From: an uncultured Alistipes sp.
GTDB lineage: Bacteria > Bacteroidota > Bacteroidia > Bacteroidales > Rikenellaceae
Assembly (NCBI GenBank): GCA_900552955.1
Contig: USBO01000001.1
Coordinates: 1-46,567, forward strand
Length of the DNA stretch: 46,567 nucleotides
Reading direction: 5' to 3'
In this document: positions 10,425 to 19,716 of the stretch, in pieces
Numbering within the stretch: position 1 is the stretch's first letter
Layout of the letters: every line of letters starts with the position of its first letter
Notes under the pieces: generated by a model
Told to the model about the DNA's origin: nothing
Databases searched by the model: none
The model's input: only the letters and a program-made list of their open reading frames with translations
Position numbers and translations under genes: made by a program

Positions 10425-13103
10425 CTATCGCAGCTGCGACCGGAACTCGTAACGGCCCGACCCGAGGCGCACGAGCGTATAGCCGTCGCTCCACCCCGCA
10501 GGCTCCAGATCGCTGCGGCCCGCGAGCGCACGGCCCGACTCGGTCACCGCAGCGGCCGATACGGAGGGGACGCAGACCTCGGCCGTGGTGTTGGCCGGAA
10601 TCTCGACCGTGAGCGTCAGCGCATCGCCGTCGAGCGTCCAGCCGCTCGCGGCGCGGCCGTAGGGGGTCTGCCGCTCGGCCTTCATCGAGGTGAAGTGGCC
10701 GTTGAGATGGGGCTTGATCCGAATCCTGCGGAAGCCCGGGGCGGCCTCCTGCAAACCGGCCGCCCAACGGTAGAGCCAGTCGCCGATGGCGCCGTAGGCG
10801 TAGTGGTTGAACGACACCATGCTGTTCGAGTTGACCATGCCGTTGGGCAGCATGCTGTTCCAACGCTCCCAGATGGTCGTCGCACCCATCGAGATGGGAT
10901 AGAGCCACGACGGAATCTTCTTGTTGAGCAGCAGCTTGTAGGCGACGTCCTCGTGGCCGAAGCGGGTCAGCACCTCGCAGATGTAGGGCGTGCCCAGAAA
11001 GCCGGTGGTGATGTGACCGTAGCGGTGCACGTTGTCGACCAGCCGCTGCGCGGCGCCGGCACGCTGCGCCTCGGGCAGCAGGTCGAACATCAGCGCCAGC
11101 GTGTAGGCCGTCTGCGTATCCGAGACGAGCATCCCGTTAGGCGTCACGTATTCGTTGCGGAAAGCCTCGACCGCCCGCCGGTGCAGCGCCTCGTAGTTCG
11201 CCGCATCCTCCGTGCAGCCCAGCAGCCGCGCCGTGCGCACCACCAGATCGAGCGAATGGGCGTAGAAGCATTGCTGGATGAAGGGCCGGATCGTCACCGC
11301 CGAACGGCCGTCGAGGTCGTCGGCATAGCTGAAGAAGACCCAATCGCCGTAGCTGTGGCCCTTGGTCCAGAGATCGCCTTCGGTCTGCGAGGTGATGTAA
11401 TCCACCCACTTCTTCATACTGAGGTACTGACGTTCGAGCATGCGCCGGTCGCCGTAGGCCATGTAGTGCTGCCACGGAACGATCGTGGCCACGTCGCCCC
11501 AGCCGGCCGAGATGCGGCTGCGGTGCGTCACGGGATAGACGCCGTTGACCGCGCCGTCGGGATACTGCTCGGCGGCAACGTCGGCCATCCACTTGTTGAA
11601 GAAGGTCTGCACGTCGCGGTTGAAGGTCGCCGTGCGGAAGAAGACCTGCGCATCGCCCGTCCAGCCCAGCCGCTCGTCGCGCTGCGGGCAGTCGGTCGGG
11701 ATGTCGACGAAATTGTCGAGCATGCCCCACCGGATGTTCGACTGTAGGCGGTTGATGAGCGTATCGGAGCAGACGAACGTACCGTTCTCGGGCGTGGCGG
11801 AGCTGATCGCCTCAGCCGTGAAATCTTCGGGGTTCAGTTCGCCGTCGATGCCCTCGACCCGGATGTACCGGAACCCGTAGAAGGCGAAATGCGGCGCGAG
11901 CCACTCCTCGCCCTCGCCCGAGAGGATGTAGGTGCTCAGCGCCTTGGCCTTGCGCAGGTTGCGGGTGAAGAATTCGCCCTTCTCGAGGATCTCGGAGTGG
12001 TAGATGCGCACCGTATCGCCGCGCCGGCCGCGCAGCCGGACGCGCTCGCGGCCCGAGATGTTCTGACCGAAGTCGATCACGCGGGCGCCCGAAGGCGTGG
12101 TGAAAATTTTCACGGGTTTGAAGGTCTCGATCACCCGCACGGCCGGACTGACGCTGGCCGTGAGGTTGTCGAGCGGCGTGTCGGCCACGCGCACCGCAGC
12201 CCACGACGCATCGTCGAACGACGCGGTGTCCCACCCCTTCTGCCGGCGGTTGAGGTCGATCGTCTCGCCGTCGTAGAGGTTGCCATAGCTCACCTCGCCC
12301 GTCGAGACGCGCCACGCATCGTCCGAAGCGATCACCTCGCGCGTACCGTCCTTGTAACGCACCACGAGCTGCGCCAGCAGGCCGTAGTCGTCGCCGTAGT
12401 TGAATTCGCGGCTCCACGGCAGCTTGGACAGCCACCACCCCTTGGCCACGGCCACGCCGATCGCATTGTCGCCGCGCACGAGCAGCGGCGTGACGTCATA
12501 GGCCTGGTACTGCAACCGCGTCCTGTAGGCCGTCCAGCCCGGTGTCAGCAGGTCGTCGCTCACGCGCCGGCCGTTGACGCTGGCCTCGTAGATGCCGTGG
12601 GCGGTGAGGTAGACGGTGGCCTCGGCGACGGGTTTCGTCACACGGAACGTACGGCGGAACAGCGCGGCGCGGTCGTCGCTCGCAGCGGGTTCGATCCACC
12701 GCGCCTGCCACTCCCCGCGGTCGAAGAGCCCCGTGCGCCAGTAGGCCGGACGGCTCCACGCCGAGGCCTTGCCGCGGTCGTCCCACACGCGCACCTGCCA
12801 CATGTAGCGGGTGTCCGACATCAGCGGCGCGCCGTCGTAGAGGACGCCCGCCGACTCGTCCGACGCCACCTTGCCCGTCTGCCAGACGGCCCGGCCGTCG
12901 GCTTTGACACGAATCTCGTAGGCGCTCTGCTTCACGCCGCGGCGCGACGGATCGCTCACCGTCCAGCTCAGCAGCGGACGGCGCTCGCCGATCCCCACGG
13001 GATCGGTCAGATGTTCGGTGCGGAGCTGCGACACGGCCGGTTGCGCCGAAGCGCACCACACCGTGATCCACACCGCCGAAAACAGGAGGAGGAATCTTTT
13101 CAT
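10425..13103 (-). CDS. GH78 alpha-L-rhamnosidase, secreted
   Basis: This 892-residue protein has a signal peptide (MKRFLLLFSAVWITVWCASAQ), an N-terminal Fn3-like domain (to about 125), beta-sandwich carbohydrate-binding domains, an (alpha/alpha)6 barrel and a C-terminal beta domain. The GH78 hallmarks are 'DIPTDCPQRDERLGWTGDAQ' (about 466-485, general acid Glu in QRDERLGW) and 'GATTIWERWNS' (about 740-750, general base Glu in WERW). It releases terminal alpha-L-rhamnose from plant glycans, pectins or glycosides, probably in the periplasm. ATG 13103 was selected because it opens the signal peptide; the frame upstream to 14009 runs through rpsA and is not coding. There are no SusC/D genes next to it, so it looks like an orphan enzyme. 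Confidence 0.93.
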   Translation of the reverse strand: MKRFLLLFSAVWITVWCASAQPAVSQLRTEHLTDPVGIGERRPLLSWTVSDPSRRGVKQSAYEIRVKADGRAVWQTGKVASDESAGVLYDGAPLMSDTRYMWQVRVWDDRGKASAWSRPAYWRTGLFDRGEWQARWIEPAASDDRAALFRRTFRVTKPVAEATVYLTAHGIYEASVNGRRVSDDLLTPGWTAYRTRLQYQAYDVTPLLVRGDNAIGVAVAKGWWLSKLPWSREFNYGDDYGLLAQLVVRYKDGTREVIASDDAWRVSTGEVSYGNLYDGETIDLNRRQKGWDTASFDDASWAAVRVADTPLDNLTASVSPAVRVIETFKPVKIFTTPSGARVIDFGQNISGRERVRLRGRRGDTVRIYHSEILEKGEFFTRNLRKAKALSTYILSGEGEEWLAPHFAFYGFRYIRVEGIDGELNPEDFTAEAISSATPENGTFVCSDTLINRLQSNIRWGMLDNFVDIPTDCPQRDERLGWTGDAQVFFRTATFNRDVQTFFNKWMADVAAEQYPDGAVNGVYPVTHRSRISAGWGDVATIVPWQHYMAYGDRRMLERQYLSMKKWVDYITSQTEGDLWTKGHSYGDWVFFSYADDLDGRSAVTIRPFIQQCFYAHSLDLVVRTARLLGCTEDAANYEALHRRAVEAFRNEYVTPNGMLVSDTQTAYTLALMFDLLPEAQRAGAAQRLVDNVHRYGHITTGFLGTPYICEVLTRFGHEDVAYKLLLNKKIPSWLYPISMGATTIWERWNSMLPNGMVNSNSMVSFNHYAYGAIGDWLYRWAAGLQEAAPGFRRIRIKPHLNGHFTSMKAERQTPYGRAASGWTLDGDALTLTVEIPANTTAEVCVPSVSAAAVTESGRALAGRSDLEPAGWSDGYTLVRLGSGRYEFRSQLR

Positions 13104-13275
13104 GGTCGATAGTTTTAACGTATGCAATCGCATATTCGGTTCGAAACGCAAGTTACCCATTTTCCGCCGTGCGCGAAATATACAATCTGACATTTCGATA
13201 ACGAATTTTGACACACCGGCGACGTTTCGGGCCACCCGCACCCTGCGCCCGCCGCGGACGAACGCCACCGAACGA

Positions 13276-13311
13276 AAAAGGAGCGGCCCGAACGATTGGT
13301 TCGGGCCGCTC
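13276..13311 (-). terminator. Terminator of rpsA
   Basis: GAGCGGCCCGAA (13281-13292) pairs with TTCGGGCCGCTC (13300-13311), with a 7-nt loop. On the minus strand a CTTTTT run follows. Confidence 0.9.
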
Positions 13312-13330
13312 TCTTTCGCAACGGGGAGGA

Positions 13331-15133
13331 CTATTTCTCCTCGCCCTCCTTGGCAGCCATCGCAGCCTTGAGCTCGGCCAGACCGGCGATGTCGCCCAGC
13401 GTGGTCTTCTCGACCGACGCATTGATCTTCTTCACGGCAGCCTTGCCGGCATCGGCGGCAGCCTTCTTCTCGGCCTTCTCGGCGGCGCACTCGGCACGCT
13501 TCGCATCCTCGAACGTGCGGCTGTGCGACAGCGTGATGCGCTTGGTGGCCTTCGAGAACTCGAGCACCTTGAAGGGCAGCTTCTCGCCCGCCTTGGCCGT
13601 CGTGCCGTCCTCCTTGACCAGATGCTTCATCGGGCAGAAGCCCTCGATCGACTCGGTGAGCGATACGATCGCACCCTTGTCGACGAGCTCGGTGACCGTT
13701 CCCTCGTGGATCGAGTCGATCGAGAACTGACCCTCGAACTCGTTCCAGGGATTCTCCTCGAGCTGCTTGTGACCCAGCGACAGACGGCGGTTGTCCTTGT
13801 CGATTTCGAGCACCACGACCTCCAGATCGGCACCGATCTGCGTGAATTCGCCCGGGTGCTTCACCTTCTTGGTCCACGACAGGTCGGAGATGTGCACCAG
13901 ACCGTCGATACCCTCCTCGATCTCGACGAAGACACCGAAGTTGGTGAAGTTGCGCACCTTGGCCACGCACTTCGTGCCCACGGGATATTTCTGCTCGATA
14001 GCGGCCCACGGATCAGCGGAGAGTTGCTTGATGCCCAGCGACATCTTGCGCTCCGAACGGTCGAGCGTCAGGATGACGGCCTCGACCTCGTCGCCGACCT
14101 TCATGAACTCCTGCGCCGAACGCAGGTGCTGGCTCCACGACATCTCCGACACGTGGATCAGACCCTCGACGCCGGCTGCGATCTCGACGAACGCACCGTA
14201 ATCGGCCATGACGACCACTTTGCCCTTAACCTTGTCGCCGACCTTGAGCTCGGGATCGAGCGCCTCCCACGGATGCGGGGTGAGCTGCTTGAGACCCAGA
14301 GCGATGCGCTTCTTGGCCTCGTCGAAGTCGAGGATCACGACATTGAGTTTCTGATCGAGCTGCACGACCTCTTCGGGGTGGCTCACGCGGCCCCACGACA
14401 GGTCGGTGATATGGATCAGACCGTCCACGCCGCCCAGGTCGATGAACACGCCGTACGAGGTGATGTTCTTGACGGTTCCTTCGAGGATCTGACCCTTCTC
14501 GAGCTTCGACATGATGATCTGCTTCTGCGCCTCGAGTTCGGCCTCGATGAGCGCCTTGTGCGAAACGACCACGTTGCGGAACTCCTGGTTGATCTTCACC
14601 ACCTTGAACTCCATGGTCTTGTCGACATATACGTCGTAGTCGCGGATGGGCTTCACGTCGATCTGCGAACCGGGCAGGAACGCCTCGATGCCGAACACGT
14701 CGACGATCATACCGCCCTTCGTGCGGCACTTGATGTAACCCTTGATGATCTCGTCGTTGGCCAGCGCCTCGTTGACGCGATCCCACGACTTGAGCTGACG
14801 CGCCTTCTTGTGCGAAAGCGACAGCTGACCGTTCTTGTCCTCGGCCGACTCCACATAGACCTCGACCTTCTCGCCGACGGCCAGTTCGGGGTTGTAGCGG
14901 AACTCGGAAACGGGGATGACGCCCTCGCTCTTGTAGCCGATGTTGACGACGACCTCGCGCTTGCCGATGCTCATGACCGTGCCCTCGACCACCTCGCCGA
15001 CGGCGACGTTCGACAGCGTCTTGTCGTAAGCGGCTGCGATCTCCTCCTTAGGCTGGGAATAGACGTCCAGATCGTTCTCGAACGCGTTCCAGTCGAAGTT
15101 CTCGTTCGTCACTACAGTTTTGTTCTCTTCCAT
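13331..15133 (-). CDS. rpsA: 30S ribosomal protein S1
   Basis: This 600-residue protein has six tandem S1 (OB-fold) RNA-binding domains, recognisable by repeats of the type 'GxVxxITSYGVFIDLGGVDGLIHITDLSW' and the terminal 'RRLSLGHKQLEENPW' pattern. S1 brings mRNA to the 30S subunit, which matters especially in Bacteroidetes where Shine-Dalgarno sequences are weak. The acidic N-terminus (MEENKTVVTNENFDWNAFEND) and the Lys/Ala-rich C-terminal extension after about residue 540 are typical of this phylum. The gene has its own promoter and terminator and is a single transcription unit. Confidence 0.98.
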   Translation of the reverse strand: MEENKTVVTNENFDWNAFENDLDVYSQPKEEIAAAYDKTLSNVAVGEVVEGTVMSIGKREVVVNIGYKSEGVIPVSEFRYNPELAVGEKVEVYVESAEDKNGQLSLSHKKARQLKSWDRVNEALANDEIIKGYIKCRTKGGMIVDVFGIEAFLPGSQIDVKPIRDYDVYVDKTMEFKVVKINQEFRNVVVSHKALIEAELEAQKQIIMSKLEKGQILEGTVKNITSYGVFIDLGGVDGLIHITDLSWGRVSHPEEVVQLDQKLNVVILDFDEAKKRIALGLKQLTPHPWEALDPELKVGDKVKGKVVVMADYGAFVEIAAGVEGLIHVSEMSWSQHLRSAQEFMKVGDEVEAVILTLDRSERKMSLGIKQLSADPWAAIEQKYPVGTKCVAKVRNFTNFGVFVEIEEGIDGLVHISDLSWTKKVKHPGEFTQIGADLEVVVLEIDKDNRRLSLGHKQLEENPWNEFEGQFSIDSIHEGTVTELVDKGAIVSLTESIEGFCPMKHLVKEDGTTAKAGEKLPFKVLEFSKATKRITLSHSRTFEDAKRAECAAEKAEKKAAADAGKAAVKKINASVEKTTLGDIAGLAELKAAMAAKEGEEK

Positions 15134-15205
15134 AACGGAATGTTTTGCGATACTATCGCTCGTTAAAAGTTAAAAATCGGGTTGCACCCGCACGCGGCGG
15201 GCGTG

Positions 15206-15213
15206 CAAAGGTA
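15206..15213 (-). promoter_or_regulatory. rpsA: -7 box and leader of rpsA
   Basis: TACCTTTG on the minus strand is 73 bp before the rpsA ATG. The leader between them contains a GC-rich hairpin-forming stretch (GCCCGCCGCGTGCGGG) that could be involved in S1 autoregulation; that part is inference. Confidence 0.55.
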
Positions 15214-15277
15214 AGAATTATTCCGCGGATTTCACAGCGGCGGCCGCTTTATTTTTCGCAGCCGCGCCAACCGCCGT

Positions 15278-16678
15278 TCACTCGATGCGCTGGCGGGGTT
15301 CGTTGTCGGGCGCGAAGGGCGACCGCGCACGCAGATAGGCATCCAGGATGTCGGTCACCAGCCGCTCCGTGGGACGGCCGTCGGTGCAGTTCAGATCGGC
15401 ATAGGTTCTGAAGATGTAGTCGCCCATCGCCACGCGGTACTTCCGGCCGGCCTCCAGCTCGGGGAACACGACCGACTGCGCCTCGAACCGGTCGTCGGTG
15501 CGGATCGTGTAGGGCGTCGTCATGTAGATGTCGACGCGGTGCGATTCGTCGAGGTTGACCGTGTCGTTGAATTTGGTCTTCACCAGCCGCGCCAGATCGT
15601 CGGCCGTCATCTCGGCCGTCACCAGCTTCGACCCGAAGGGATCGAGATTGAAGATGTCGGCCGTCGCCACGCCGCCCGCCAGCGAGTCGAGCCGCACGCC
15701 GCCGATGTGGTAGATGCCGATGTCGGCGCCGCCCGCGTCGCGCATCGCCTCGGTGTAGAGATTGGCCAGTCCGGTCTTGTCGAACCTGCCGCGCAGATCG
15801 GCCACCTTAGCGCGCAGCGCGGGGTCGCTGTAATAACCGTCAACCATTCGCTGATAGGCGGGCGCAGGCGGGTAATCGTCGAGCGACACCAGCCGGAAGA
15901 TCTTCTCCACCAGCTCGTCGCCGCGGAAACGGAGCACCGTGACGCCCACGTTCGCCAGGTTCTTGCCCGTCTGCGTGAGCAGCACGCCGCCGACCGTCTC
16001 ATTCGTGCGGTCGTGGCTGTGGCCGCCCACGATCACGTCGTAGCGCGGCGCCTTCCCGGCCAGCGCGCGATCCTTGAGCGTTCCGATATGGGTCAGCGCC
16101 ACCAGCGCGTCGCACTCGTCGCGCAACCACTGGTATCCGGCCGCGGCATCCACGGCGTCCGTGAAGGTCAGCCCTGCGAAATTGGCGTCGTGACCCGCCG
16201 GATGGTTGTTGCGGTCGTAATTGGTCACCGTGCCCACGAACCCGATCCTGCGGCCGCCGCGCTCGACGACGACGTAGGGCGCCGGCTGGGGGAAGGTCGC
16301 CGTGTCGCTGCGGATGTTGGCTCCGACGACCGGAAAGCGGCTCTGCGCCACGCGCATCCCCAGAAAGGCCTGTCCGGCGTCGAACTCGTGGTTGCCGAAG
16401 GTCGCCGCGTCGTAGCCCAGTTTGTTCATCAGGTCGATGATCGGCTTGCGCGGCTCGGCGGCACGGTCGCAGTAGACGTTGCCCGTCCAGCGGTCGCCCG
16501 CATCGACCAGAATCACGTTCTTCACCGTGTCGCGGCACTCCGCGACAGCCTCGGCCAACTGCGGGAACCGCTCGATGTGGGCATGCATGTCGTTGGTCGA
16601 CAGAATGACGACCGTTTCGGTACGCGGCGTGCAGGCTGCCAGCACGAGCAGCAACAGGCCGGAAAGCGTTTTTTTCAT
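15278..16678 (-). CDS. 5'-nucleotidase / UDP-sugar hydrolase family metallophosphoesterase, lipoprotein
   Basis: This 466-residue protein has a lipoprotein signal (LLLLVLAACTP). The calcineurin-like metallophosphoesterase domain shows STNDMHAH, DAGDRWTGN, FGNHEFDAG, ALTHIG and GGHSHD, which supply the dinuclear metal ligands. The C-terminal 5'-nucleotidase substrate-binding domain (from about residue 285) includes the NIYHIGGVRLD-type strand, DIFNLDPFGSKL and 'YRVAMGDYIF'. It probably dephosphorylates nucleotides in the periplasm. It is monocistronic with a good promoter. Confidence 0.92.
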   Translation of the reverse strand: MKKTLSGLLLLVLAACTPRTETVVILSTNDMHAHIERFPQLAEAVAECRDTVKNVILVDAGDRWTGNVYCDRAAEPRKPIIDLMNKLGYDAATFGNHEFDAGQAFLGMRVAQSRFPVVGANIRSDTATFPQPAPYVVVERGGRRIGFVGTVTNYDRNNHPAGHDANFAGLTFTDAVDAAAGYQWLRDECDALVALTHIGTLKDRALAGKAPRYDVIVGGHSHDRTNETVGGVLLTQTGKNLANVGVTVLRFRGDELVEKIFRLVSLDDYPPAPAYQRMVDGYYSDPALRAKVADLRGRFDKTGLANLYTEAMRDAGGADIGIYHIGGVRLDSLAGGVATADIFNLDPFGSKLVTAEMTADDLARLVKTKFNDTVNLDESHRVDIYMTTPYTIRTDDRFEAQSVVFPELEAGRKYRVAMGDYIFRTYADLNCTDGRPTERLVTDILDAYLRARSPFAPDNEPRQRIE

Positions 16679-17096
16679 TCTATTATATGACTTTCGATTC
16701 GGTTGCGACTATAGGACACACAAAGATAGAGACTCTGCGCCGAACCGCCAAATTTCCGCACGGGTTTCCGGTTCCGCAAGCCATCCGCGAAGGGCTGCGC
16801 CGACGACTCCGCACGATCCGGCGGAAACGGTCCCGAACGAGCAGGAGGATTTTCTGCGGATCGGGATCGTTTTTTTCGGCGTCGCTGGCGGAACACGATG
16901 ATTTTTTCGCTATATTTGTCGGGAATTCTCCATGTTTTAGGTTAAAGAGATTTTATCCTGCACTCCGCAAAGATGAAGTTCCGGCCCCGTTTCCATTGCC
17001 GAGCTTCCGGTCCGTATCCTTACGGAAGGCACGATTCGCTTTGTCATTACAAATCATGCGGCATCCGGCGGACGGACGCCGGAAACAATCTCTTCT
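16679..17096. promoter_or_regulatory. Divergent intergenic region (418 bp) with two promoters and a structured leader
   Basis: On the minus strand TTTG (16752-16749), N20 and TATCTTTG (16728-16721) form the promoter of the 5'-nucleotidase. On the plus strand TATATTTG (16911-16918) is the likely -7 box of the repeat lipoprotein at 17097, leaving a leader of about 175 nt. That leader has two compact hairpins: TCCGTA-TCCT-TACGGA (17011-17026) and TCCGGCG-N6-CGCCGGA (17064-17083), the second only 13 nt before the ATG. I see no credible gene here. Confidence 0.55.
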
Positions 17097-19496
17097 ATGA
17101 AGAAAATCTTTACCCTCTTCGCCGCCACCGCACTCCTGTGGGGGGGGGCGTGCAGCGATGACAACACCCCCGACGAACCGCTGCCGGAGCCCTCGGTGAC
17201 CCTTACCGAAGGCGTCGTCACCGACACCGAGGCGACCTTCACCATCCTGCCCGACGACGCCGAGCAGTGCGCCTACCTCTGCATGAAAACGTCGGCCGCC
17301 GCAGCTTCCGAAGCGGTCACGGCCGAACGGATTCTCAAGGAGGGCGAGCCCGTGGCCGTGGGCAAGGCGCGCACGATCACCCTCCACGACCTCGAACCCG
17401 AGCAGACCTACACGGTCTACGCCGCGGCGCTCAACGGCAGCGTCTACAGCGAGGTGGCCCGACTGGATTTCACGACCGGAGCCACGCCCGAACCTCCCTA
17501 CGAGACGACCATCGCAGCCACCTCCGGTCTGGGCGAATACTTCAAGTCGATCTACGACGACAAGACCGGCAACTACCAGATCAAGATCACTAACATCGTC
17601 TACGACGACTACGGCTATGCCGACAGCGCCGGCCACGCCTTCACGCTGGATCTCTATGCACCCAAAGCCGAAAACGCCATGCAGGCCCGCATCCCCACCG
17701 GCACCTACCATTTCGACGCCGACGACACCGGCGCGCAGTTCTCGGTGGGACGCGGCTACAGCAAGATCGAGCAGACCGACGAGCAGGGGTATCCCAAAGG
17801 CGCCGCCATGCAGATCACGGCGGCCGAAGTACGCGTCAAGACCGTCGACGAGGGCTACGACATCGCGGCCTACGTCACCGACAAGGAGGGACATACCTAT
17901 AAGGTCACCTACCGTGGCGACATGGTGCTGGCCAACAAGACCCAAGCCATCGGCAGCGACCAGCGGATCGACGGGCTCAAGCTCTACTACGCCCGCTACT
18001 ACGGTCAGGCCGACCACAACGGCATCGGCAACTACTACGTCTCGTTGGGCACCGTCGACGTCGACGAATACAACTCGGCGACGGGCAACGGCTGGATGAT
18101 CCGGCTCGACTTCTGGGGCGCGGTCTCGGCCGACGACGACAAGGCCGTGCTGAACGACGGCACCTACCGTCTGACCCCGACGGGCGCTCACGAGAGCGGC
18201 TCGCTCAGCCCCGACGCCACCGACGTGGCCTACTACTTCCTCACGGGCAAATCCCCCGTGCGTACCGAATACGCCTGCTCCGAAGGGACGGTCACCGTGA
18301 CGCGCACGGGCGAGAGCTACCGCCTCGACGGCGACATCGAGATGGAGGACGGCTCGCACGTACGCTTCAGCTACGAAGGCCCGCTCGCGTTCGAGAACCG
18401 CGCCGAGAAACTCATCGGCGACGTCGACGTGCAGTTCACCACGGCCACCTGCACCTACCAGGGCGACCAGGCCAAGCAGGGTTGCGACACCTACCAGTTG
18501 CGTCTGGCCGTCGACGAGAAGGAGAGCATCTTCGTCAACATCGACCTGCGCACCGCGGTGGCCGCCAGCGTCCTCGACCCCGTGATCCCCGACGGCGACT
18601 ACACCGCGGCGGCGGACGGCGCACAGACGCCCGGCACGTTCGTCCCGGGCTATCTCTTCAGCGGCTATCTCGCCGGCACGAACATCGGCAAGAAGGACAA
18701 GTGGGGCAGCATCGAAACCTACGGGCTCCTCTCGGGCGGCACGATCCGCTTCGCCCACGCCGCAGGCCGATACACCATCACCATCGACGCCGTCACCACG
18801 GACAACTTCCGCATCAAGGGCACCTACGAAGGCGAGCTGCCCCTCGACAACAAGGTCGTCGGGCCCGCCATCGGCGACGTCGACTTCGCGGCCGGCTACG
18901 CGCCCTTCGCCTACTACTATGGCAAGCGCACCGAGAATTCGAACGAATACTATTACTACCTGCTCACCTTCAGCGACATCGAAATGAAGGGCTCCTACAA
19001 CGGCATCTATCCTGCCAAGACCGAGGCCGGCCACAGCGCCGTGCTCTACGTCTATGCCGGAACGGCACCCGCAGCCGACGGCCGCGTACCGGCGGGCAGC
19101 TACGCGCTGAGCGACGTCAAGAGCGGCTTAACATGGGACAAAGCCCTCTCCGAAGGCCGCTCCTACGACGCACAGGGCAACCGCTCGACGGTGTTCTTCG
19201 GCAGCGGCACGCTCGACGTGGCGCACGATGCGGCCGGAGGCTGCACGATCGCCTTCGATGCCAGGACGCTGCGCGGTGAGCCGTTCCGCTTCACCTACTC
19301 GGGCAAGATTCCGATGGAGGGGCTCTCCAACCTGACCAAAGCGGCACCCACCTCGTCGATGCTCGGCGGCACGCTGCCGCAGCGCGACGCAGTGGCCCCG
19401 CGGCGCGACATCCTGGCCGAAAAGGCGGCGACGATCGTTCGCCTGCCCGCCACGGCACCCGCAATGCGGCTCCGCAAGGAGATCGCATCGAAGTGA
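17097..19496 (+). CDS. Surface lipoprotein with an Fn3-like domain and four tandem repeats, function unknown
   Basis: This 799-residue protein has a lipoprotein-type signal ending in GGAC-SDD (Cys19). An Fn3-like module spans about 30-125 ('SVTLTEGVVTDTEATFTI...LEPEQTYTVYAAAL'). Then come four divergent repeats of about 140-170 residues. Each has 'YY..L...', a PxGTY/PDGDY-type turn (PTGTYHFD, NDGTYRLT, PDGDYTAA, PAGSYALS) and ends in a 'Y.I...V...F.YEG.L' strand group (VTYRGDMVL, FSYEGPLAF, GTYEGELPL, FTYSGKIPM). They look like beta-sandwiches, possibly adhesive or glycan-binding. A nine-G run (17140-17148) lies inside the signal-peptide codons. There is no partner gene in the operon. I do not recognise a named family. 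Confidence 0.8.
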   Translation: MKKIFTLFAATALLWGGACSDDNTPDEPLPEPSVTLTEGVVTDTEATFTILPDDAEQCAYLCMKTSAAAASEAVTAERILKEGEPVAVGKARTITLHDLEPEQTYTVYAAALNGSVYSEVARLDFTTGATPEPPYETTIAATSGLGEYFKSIYDDKTGNYQIKITNIVYDDYGYADSAGHAFTLDLYAPKAENAMQARIPTGTYHFDADDTGAQFSVGRGYSKIEQTDEQGYPKGAAMQITAAEVRVKTVDEGYDIAAYVTDKEGHTYKVTYRGDMVLANKTQAIGSDQRIDGLKLYYARYYGQADHNGIGNYYVSLGTVDVDEYNSATGNGWMIRLDFWGAVSADDDKAVLNDGTYRLTPTGAHESGSLSPDATDVAYYFLTGKSPVRTEYACSEGTVTVTRTGESYRLDGDIEMEDGSHVRFSYEGPLAFENRAEKLIGDVDVQFTTATCTYQGDQAKQGCDTYQLRLAVDEKESIFVNIDLRTAVAASVLDPVIPDGDYTAAADGAQTPGTFVPGYLFSGYLAGTNIGKKDKWGSIETYGLLSGGTIRFAHAAGRYTITIDAVTTDNFRIKGTYEGELPLDNKVVGPAIGDVDFAAGYAPFAYYYGKRTENSNEYYYYLLTFSDIEMKGSYNGIYPAKTEAGHSAVLYVYAGTAPAADGRVPAGSYALSDVKSGLTWDKALSEGRSYDAQGNRSTVFFGSGTLDVAHDAAGGCTIAFDARTLRGEPFRFTYSGKIPMEGLSNLTKAAPTSSMLGGTLPQRDAVAPRRDILAEKAATIVRLPATAPAMRLRKEIASK

Positions 19497-19516
19497 CCGT
19501 CCCCGACCCCACGACG

Positions 19517-19551
19517 ACAGGAGGCTTCCCCGCAGGAAGCCTCCTGTTTTA
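19517..19551 (+). terminator. Terminator after the repeat lipoprotein
   Basis: ACAGGAGGCTT (19517-19527) pairs with AAGCCTCCTGT (19537-19547), followed by a TTTT run. Confidence 0.85.
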
Positions 19552-19556
19552 TCGCA

Positions 19557-19694
19557 GATGCTCCGCCTCGGAAAAATGCAAGCAAACTTGCTTTTGCCCT
19601 CGCTTATTCGTATCTTTGACTTCGTCGAAGATACTGCGCCTCGGAAAAAGTGCAAGCAAGCTTGCTTTTTTCTCTTGGCTTATTCGTATCTTTA
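19557..19694 (+). repeat. Duplicated ~62-65 bp hairpin-promoter element
   Basis: Two direct copies, 19557-19618 and 19630-19694, share 'CTGCGCCTCGGAAAAA', a short palindrome (AAGCAA-AC-TTGCTT in the first; the perfect AAGCAAGCTTGCTT in the second), a T-rich run and 'CTTATTCGTATCTTT'. Each therefore contains a hairpin followed by a -7 box (TATCTTTG 19611-19618; TATCTTTA 19687-19694). The first copy also has TTG 20 bp upstream of its -7 box. They lie just before the kinase-fusion gene and likely serve as its promoters. Confidence 0.8.
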
Positions 19695-19716
19695 CGCAAC
19701 TTTTGTCCCGCATACC

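Noticed and set aside
13104..14009. Possible N-terminal extension of the GH78 protein
   Set aside because: It would overlap rpsA and its terminator; the signal peptide at 13103 gives the real start.
13208..15166. 652-residue open frame antisense to rpsA
   Set aside because: Mirror of the S1 repeats (Leu/Asp-rich); rpsA is unmistakable on the other strand.
16687..17100. 137-residue plus-strand frame in the 16.7-17.1 kb gap
   Set aside because: It spans two opposing promoters and the lipoprotein leader, and its sequence is Arg-rich without domain features.
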